The notes under the pieces were generated by a model that saw only the letters and a list, made by a program, of their open reading frames with translations, was not told where the DNA came from and ran no database searches. Below, piece after piece: positions 14,617 through 17,844 of a DNA stretch of 17,844 nucleotides (position 1 is its first letter; every line of letters begins with the position of its first letter). The position numbers and the translations under genes were made by a program. The DNA is from Fimenecus sp045594885 (lineage in GTDB: Bacteria; Bacillota; Clostridia; Oscillospirales; Acutalibacteraceae). Location: contig JAZNZJ010000057.1 of assembly GCA_045594885.1 (NCBI GenBank), positions 1 to 17,844 on the forward strand, in the 5' to 3' direction.

Positions 14617-15378
14617 ATGAAAATAGTTGTTTTAACTGCTTTGGGTGTTGGTCTTGCCACCGTATTTGGTAGTTTTATAGGCTTTGCACTCAAGAAAATT
14701 CCACATAAATTCAACGACATTGTTTTGGGCTTTGCTGCGGGCATAATGCTTGCCGCCGCAGTGCTCGGCCTTATTGTTCCCGCTATGGATAGTGCAGAAG
14801 GTATTGGCGGTTTGCTTGTTGTAATAACAGGTATAATCTGCGGTGCAATTTTTTTAAGCCTTATGGATAGAATTATACCTCATATGCATCATATAACAGG
14901 AGTGGATAGTGAAACTCACTCAGAAAATACAATGCATCTAAACCGTGTAATGCTTTTTGTAATGGCGATTGCAATACATAATCTGCCCGAGGGTATAGCG
15001 GCAGGTGTAAGCTTTGGCACAGGTAATATTGCCGATGCTCTAACGGTTGCAGGTGGCATAGCATTGCAGAATATTCCCGAGGGTATGGTAATTATAGCCC
15101 CAATGCTCAATGCAGGTGTTAGAAAATCACGTACGTTTGTAATTGCACTTTGTACGGGTATTGTTGAAGTTATAGGTACAATGCTCGGTTATTTTGTTGT
15201 CAACATTTCTGTAGCAATTCTGCCTTTTGCCCTTGCCTTTGCAGGCGGTACAATGCTATATGTAATCAGCGACGAAATGATACCCGAAACTCATTCTCAC
15301 GGCTTTGAAAAGGGAGCAACATATTCACTTCTTGCAGGGTTCTGCGTAATGCTCACAATGGATTTTCTTTTGGGTTAA
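14617..15378 (+). CDS. ZIP family metal transporter, copy 2
   Basis: The 253-residue membrane protein is a second ZIP-family importer of divalent metal. The metal-site motifs are HNLPEG (121-126) and QNIPEG (151-156), with DEMIPE in a later helix. Unlike copy 1 its loop between helices three and four is His-rich (PHMHH at 88-92, then His101 and His107), and there is a second cluster ETHSHG near the C terminus, consistent with metal capture. AAAAGGTG precedes the ATG at 14617. It diverges from the tRNA cluster. Together with copy 1 it brackets the tRNA genes, but the sequences differ too much for a recent duplication. Confidence 0.9.
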   Translation: MKIVVLTALGVGLATVFGSFIGFALKKIPHKFNDIVLGFAAGIMLAAAVLGLIVPAMDSAEGIGGLLVVITGIICGAIFLSLMDRIIPHMHHITGVDSETHSENTMHLNRVMLFVMAIAIHNLPEGIAAGVSFGTGNIADALTVAGGIALQNIPEGMVIIAPMLNAGVRKSRTFVIALCTGIVEVIGTMLGYFVVNISVAILPFALAFAGGTMLYVISDEMIPETHSHGFEKGATYSLLAGFCVMLTMDFLLG

Positions 15379-15393
15379 TTTAATAAGGACTTG

Positions 15394-15421
15394 CACAAAA
15401 TTACACCTTTTGCATATTATT
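15394..15421 (+). promoter_or_regulatory. Candidate SigE/SigK-type promoter of sigK
   Basis: CATATTAT (15413-15420) resembles the -10 of mother-cell sigma factors (CATA core), and CACA (15394-15397), which contains the AC expected at a SigK -35, lies 15 bases upstream. No good sigma-A pair is seen in the 59-bp gap. Known biology of sigK (transcribed by SigE, then by SigK itself) makes this reading reasonable. Confidence 0.4.
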
Positions 15422-15437
15422 TGCAGAGGTGTTTTTT

Positions 15438-16133
15438 ATGTTGCTTTCATTATTACAAAATCTTTCAACCAATGTGCTTTATTTTATGTTGCATCTGTCA
15501 AACAACAACTCTTTTCCCAAGCCATTGACGGCAAAAGAAGAGGAGGCAGAGCTTATCAAATTTCACCGTGACGGCGATATAAATGCGAGAAACAAACTTG
15601 TTAATCACAATATGCGACTTGTAGCACATATAATTAAAAAATATTATTCCAATTATTCAGACCAAGAAGACATAATCTCAATAGGTACAATTGGGTTAAT
15701 CAAGGGTATAAACACATTTGATTACACAAAGGGCACAAGACTTGCAACCTATGCTTCAAGGTGTATCGAAAATGAGATTTTTATGCACTTTCGTACCCGC
15801 AAAAAGAATGCAAATGAGATTTCAATGAACGAGCCAATCGACACCGACAGCGAGGGAAACCCACTCACATTTACCGATATCATTTATAGTGAAGAAACTG
15901 TGTTTGATGATGTAGAACTTAAAATGAATTCAGAAAAGCTTTATGAATACCTTGAAAATCTTGACGATATGCGAAAAAAACAAATACTTATAATGCGATA
16001 CGGACTTTATGATACCGAGCCACTTACTCAACGTGAAATCGCAAAGCAACTTAATATTAGCCGTTCATATGTGTCACGAATTGAAACTAAAGCATTAGAA
16101 GAATTGCGTGAGTTTTTTGAGGTGGATATATAA
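15438..16133 (+). CDS. sigK: Sporulation sigma factor SigK, uninterrupted
   Basis: SigK directs late mother-cell transcription during endospore formation. The 231-residue product has a hydrophobic N-terminal pro-sequence (about 1-20, MLLSLLQNLSTNVLYFMLHL) ahead of NNNSFPKPL, the same arrangement as pro-SigK. Region 2 follows (NHNMRLVAHIIKK, DIISIGTIGLIKGI, ATYASRCIENEI) and a region 4 helix-turn-helix lies at 196-231 (LTQREIAKQLNISRSYVSRI). The frame is open from GTG 15429, but that codon falls in the AGAGGTG ribosome binding site (15425-15431); ATG 15438 is the start. The gene is continuous, with no skin-type insertion. SigE is excluded by the NNNSFPKPL junction, the short pro-sequence and ISRSYVSRIE. 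Confidence 0.9.
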   Translation: MLLSLLQNLSTNVLYFMLHLSNNNSFPKPLTAKEEEAELIKFHRDGDINARNKLVNHNMRLVAHIIKKYYSNYSDQEDIISIGTIGLIKGINTFDYTKGTRLATYASRCIENEIFMHFRTRKKNANEISMNEPIDTDSEGNPLTFTDIIYSEETVFDDVELKMNSEKLYEYLENLDDMRKKQILIMRYGLYDTEPLTQREIAKQLNISRSYVSRIETKALEELREFFEVDI

Positions 16134-16159
16134 AAATCTAATTTTGTGTAATTGTTTTT

Positions 16160-16261
16160 ACACCTCATCAGTCAACTACGTTGACAGTTTCTCCTTAAGG
16201 GGAAGCCTTGTTTTGCCTTCACCTTGAGGGGAAGGGGGACCACTTGCGGTGGATGAGGTGT
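16160..16261. repeat. Palindromic intergenic repeat with 10-bp terminal inverted repeats
   Basis: ACACCTCATC (16160-16169) and GATGAGGTGT (16252-16261) are perfect inverted ends. Inside are a GTCAAC-TAC-GTTGAC hairpin (16171-16185), two near-identical blocks CTTAAGGGGAAG and CTTGAGGGGAAG, and a CCAC-TTGC-GTGG hairpin near the right end (about 16240-16252). The inner hairpins flank a core, so the whole can fold as a branched structure. It is non-coding and fills most of the 286-bp gap between sigK and the next gene. It looks like a dispersed MITE-like or structured repeat. Confidence 0.75.
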
Positions 16262-16360
16262 CATATGAAACAATTCCACAACCCCCAATTTATAAGTATG
16301 TTTCGTAAAAATATTCCTTGCGCAACTATTATCGTTCGTGTATAAAATGCTACATATATA

Positions 16361-16389
16361 TTGAAATAACACACTATTTTTGTTATAAT
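16361..16389 (+). promoter_or_regulatory. Sigma-A promoter of the glycosidase-like gene
   Basis: TTGAAA (16361-16366) and TATAAT (16384-16389) are 17 bases apart, about 30 bases before the ATG. The promoter begins 100 bp after the palindromic repeat, so the downstream gene has its own transcription start. Confidence 0.8.
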
Positions 16390-16419
16390 ATCTTGATAAT
16401 TTTTATTGAGGTATTCACT

Positions 16420-17844
16420 ATGAGTAAAGTTGCAGAAAAAATGAATAAACATTTAGGTAAATGGGGTCCTTATTCAAAGAAATACAGCGGTATTTCACGA
16501 ATTGTTGACCATAATACAGAAGGCGGTGTCCGTTTCGATTGCGTTGTAAGCCCCGCTATTGAAAATGCTGATTCCCGTGTGCCTAATGTGACCGTTCCCG
16601 TTGGTGTTCATCCTTGGGAGGCTAAATCTGACTATTCATTCTATTCCTACCGTTATGATTTGGAATGGAAAGACCGTGTATATGCTGACGTATCATTCAC
16701 AAAGCTCAGTGACGATAGCGTTCTTGTGCGTACAGAATTTGTAAATAATACCGACATTATGCAAATCTGTCTTCTCAATCTTTTCTCTGCAATTGAATAC
16801 CCAAATGTTTTCACGACAACACCAATATTGCCCCCAAAAGCAATATTTATAAAGGCTCTTGATTACAAGTCATATGACTATAACACCTCTCGTCCATGGG
16901 ACAAGCAGGTGATTGATGCTATGAAAAAAGGCGAATTCTTTGACGATAATTTTACTTATCATCGTGGCCTTGGCGACCGTGATTGCAATCGTTATATTTT
17001 GTCCAAATGCCCAAAACTCGGTGAAGAAGCAGGGGATAAAATTACTTATGAAATAAACGGAATTGACGCATTTTTAACCCCCGTTCTTCATATTCGTTAC
17101 CGCACAACAGATGATAAGAACAGTGTTTGGAAGCTGAATGGCAAAGAACTCATATTCACATCTGCCGTTGATTTCAATATTATTGAATTACCGATAAATA
17201 CAGAAAATATTGAACTTGTATCTTGCGGTACTGGTGGAATTGAATTTGATTTTCTCTGTGTTACAGAAGCAGGTGAGAAGATTTTTGTAAAATCAGAAAA
17301 TCATAATTTCTATCCTGAAATTGAAATATGTGACGAAAACGGAAAGCTTGTTTCTTATAAATACGATGGTGTTGATGGTAAATTCTATGTGAAAACCTTT
17401 AATACTTCAACCCGCTGTCGTGATTTTAACACAGGTTGTCTTGAAGACAGCCCAACCGCACGAATTTCACAGCCCGACGAAAGCTTTCAAAATATGCTTG
17501 AAACATTTTCAGGCTCATTCTCAGAAAAACGCAGTGATGAGGGTTATTATCATAATGCTGTTGTCCATACTCTCTACGTTGAACCACGTTCAACTCATGT
17601 TGAGTACGTAGTTCTTTCATATGGTGAAACAGAGTATAAAACAGTTGAAGAATATGAACGAATTTATGAAAAGGCATATAATTCACTTGAAAAATTTGAC
17701 TATAATTTAGCGGGTAAAACCTATGAATTCTCAAACAGAATTCTACGTGCTACCGTATTCCAAAATACAGTTTATCCTCTTTACCGCAACGGTGAATATA
17801 TTGTACATCACACACCGGGTAAGCGTTGGGACTCTTTTTATACT
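16420..17844 (+). CDS. Large putative glycoside hydrolase (six-hairpin type), 5' part only
   Basis: The frame is open from ATG 16420 to the right edge: 475 codons, no stop, so the gene is truncated by the window. TGAGGT (16407-16412) precedes the start. There is no signal peptide, so the enzyme is probably cytoplasmic. The N-terminal ~300 residues are beta-rich with many Tyr, Asp and Asn residues (NVTVPVGVHPWEAKSDYSF, FVNNTD), like the super-beta-sandwich that precedes the catalytic barrel in six-hairpin glycosidases. The last visible residues, HHTPGKRWDSFYT, resemble the entry to an (alpha/alpha)6 barrel, where such enzymes have a W-D-S/T segment. I infer an MGH1/amylo-glucosidase-like or alpha-rhamnosidase-like enzyme. 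Substrate and family number cannot be fixed without the C-terminal half. Confidence 0.6.
   Translation, partial: MSKVAEKMNKHLGKWGPYSKKYSGISRIVDHNTEGGVRFDCVVSPAIENADSRVPNVTVPVGVHPWEAKSDYSFYSYRYDLEWKDRVYADVSFTKLSDDSVLVRTEFVNNTDIMQICLLNLFSAIEYPNVFTTTPILPPKAIFIKALDYKSYDYNTSRPWDKQVIDAMKKGEFFDDNFTYHRGLGDRDCNRYILSKCPKLGEEAGDKITYEINGIDAFLTPVLHIRYRTTDDKNSVWKLNGKELIFTSAVDFNIIELPINTENIELVSCGTGGIEFDFLCVTEAGEKIFVKSENHNFYPEIEICDENGKLVSYKYDGVDGKFYVKTFNTSTRCRDFNTGCLEDSPTARISQPDESFQNMLETFSGSFSEKRSDEGYYHNAVVHTLYVEPRSTHVEYVVLSYGETEYKTVEEYERIYEKAYNSLEKFDYNLAGKTYEFSNRILRATVFQNTVYPLYRNGEYIVHHTPGKRWDSFYT

Noticed and set aside
16140..16165. sigK terminator at GTGTAA-TTGTTT-TTACAC
   Set aside because: The stem is only six AT-rich pairs, lacks a following U-run on the plus strand, and overlaps the edge of the palindromic repeat.
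12825..16290. Shared CAACCCCCAATTTA-like string after two of the repeats (about 12828 and 16278)
   Set aside because: The match is only about 12 bases with a mismatch in AT-rich DNA; too short to claim a common element.
17426..17734. Minus-strand open frame of 102 codons
   Set aside because: It is antisense to the glycosidase-like gene, which is open for 475 codons behind a good promoter and ribosome binding site.

Overview
The window looks like a chromosomal segment of a low-GC, spore-forming member of the Clostridia, most likely a gut Oscillospiraceae/Ruminococcaceae-type organism. The evidence is strong AGGAGG-type ribosome binding sites, an ECF transporter module next to truA, a ClpE-type ATPase, an uninterrupted mother-cell sigma factor gene (sigK), and intergenic palindromic repeats. 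The placement below class is inference from gene content only.

Region 1 (27-12654) is one long co-directional block of 13 plus-strand genes, with gaps of 23 bp or less and several overlaps, so probably one transcription unit or a few nested ones. The order is ruvC-ruvA-ruvB (Holliday junction processing), glmM (phosphoglucosamine mutase), a SAM-dependent methyltransferase, ecfA1-ecfA2-ecfT (energising module of an ECF vitamin/metal importer; no substrate-binding S subunit is present), truA (tRNA pseudouridine synthase), an unrecognised membrane-anchored beta-rich protein, a CvpA-family membrane protein, pgsA (phosphatidylglycerophosphate synthase) and a clpE-like AAA+ unfoldase with an N-terminal zinc finger. 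A hairpin terminator follows clpE.

Region 2 (12655-15378) holds two paralogous ZIP-family metal transporters on the plus strand. Between them lies a minus-strand tRNA cluster transcribed Gly(UCC)-Arg(UCU)-His(GUG)-terminator-Gln(UUG)-terminator. A strong promoter (TTGACA-17-TAATAT) precedes tRNA-Gly. Downstream of tRNA-Gln is the oddest object in the window: a ~170-bp element (13857-14030) whose two ends are inverted copies of a tRNA T-arm plus acceptor end. One end copies the tRNA-Gln 3' end almost exactly, and the interior is three consecutive hairpins, so the whole piece can fold as a cloverleaf or four-way junction. It has its own minus-strand terminator.

Region 3 (15379-17844) holds sigK with a candidate mother-cell promoter, a 102-bp palindromic repeat, and the first 475 codons of a large protein, probably a cytoplasmic six-hairpin-type glycosidase, that runs off the right edge behind a TTGAAA-17-TATAAT promoter.

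Four different palindromic or inverted-repeat elements sit in the gene-free gaps (12725-12796, 13716-13804, 13857-14030, 16160-16261). None lies inside the long operon. They are the main unexplained structure here; the protein-coding genes are otherwise mostly standard housekeeping.
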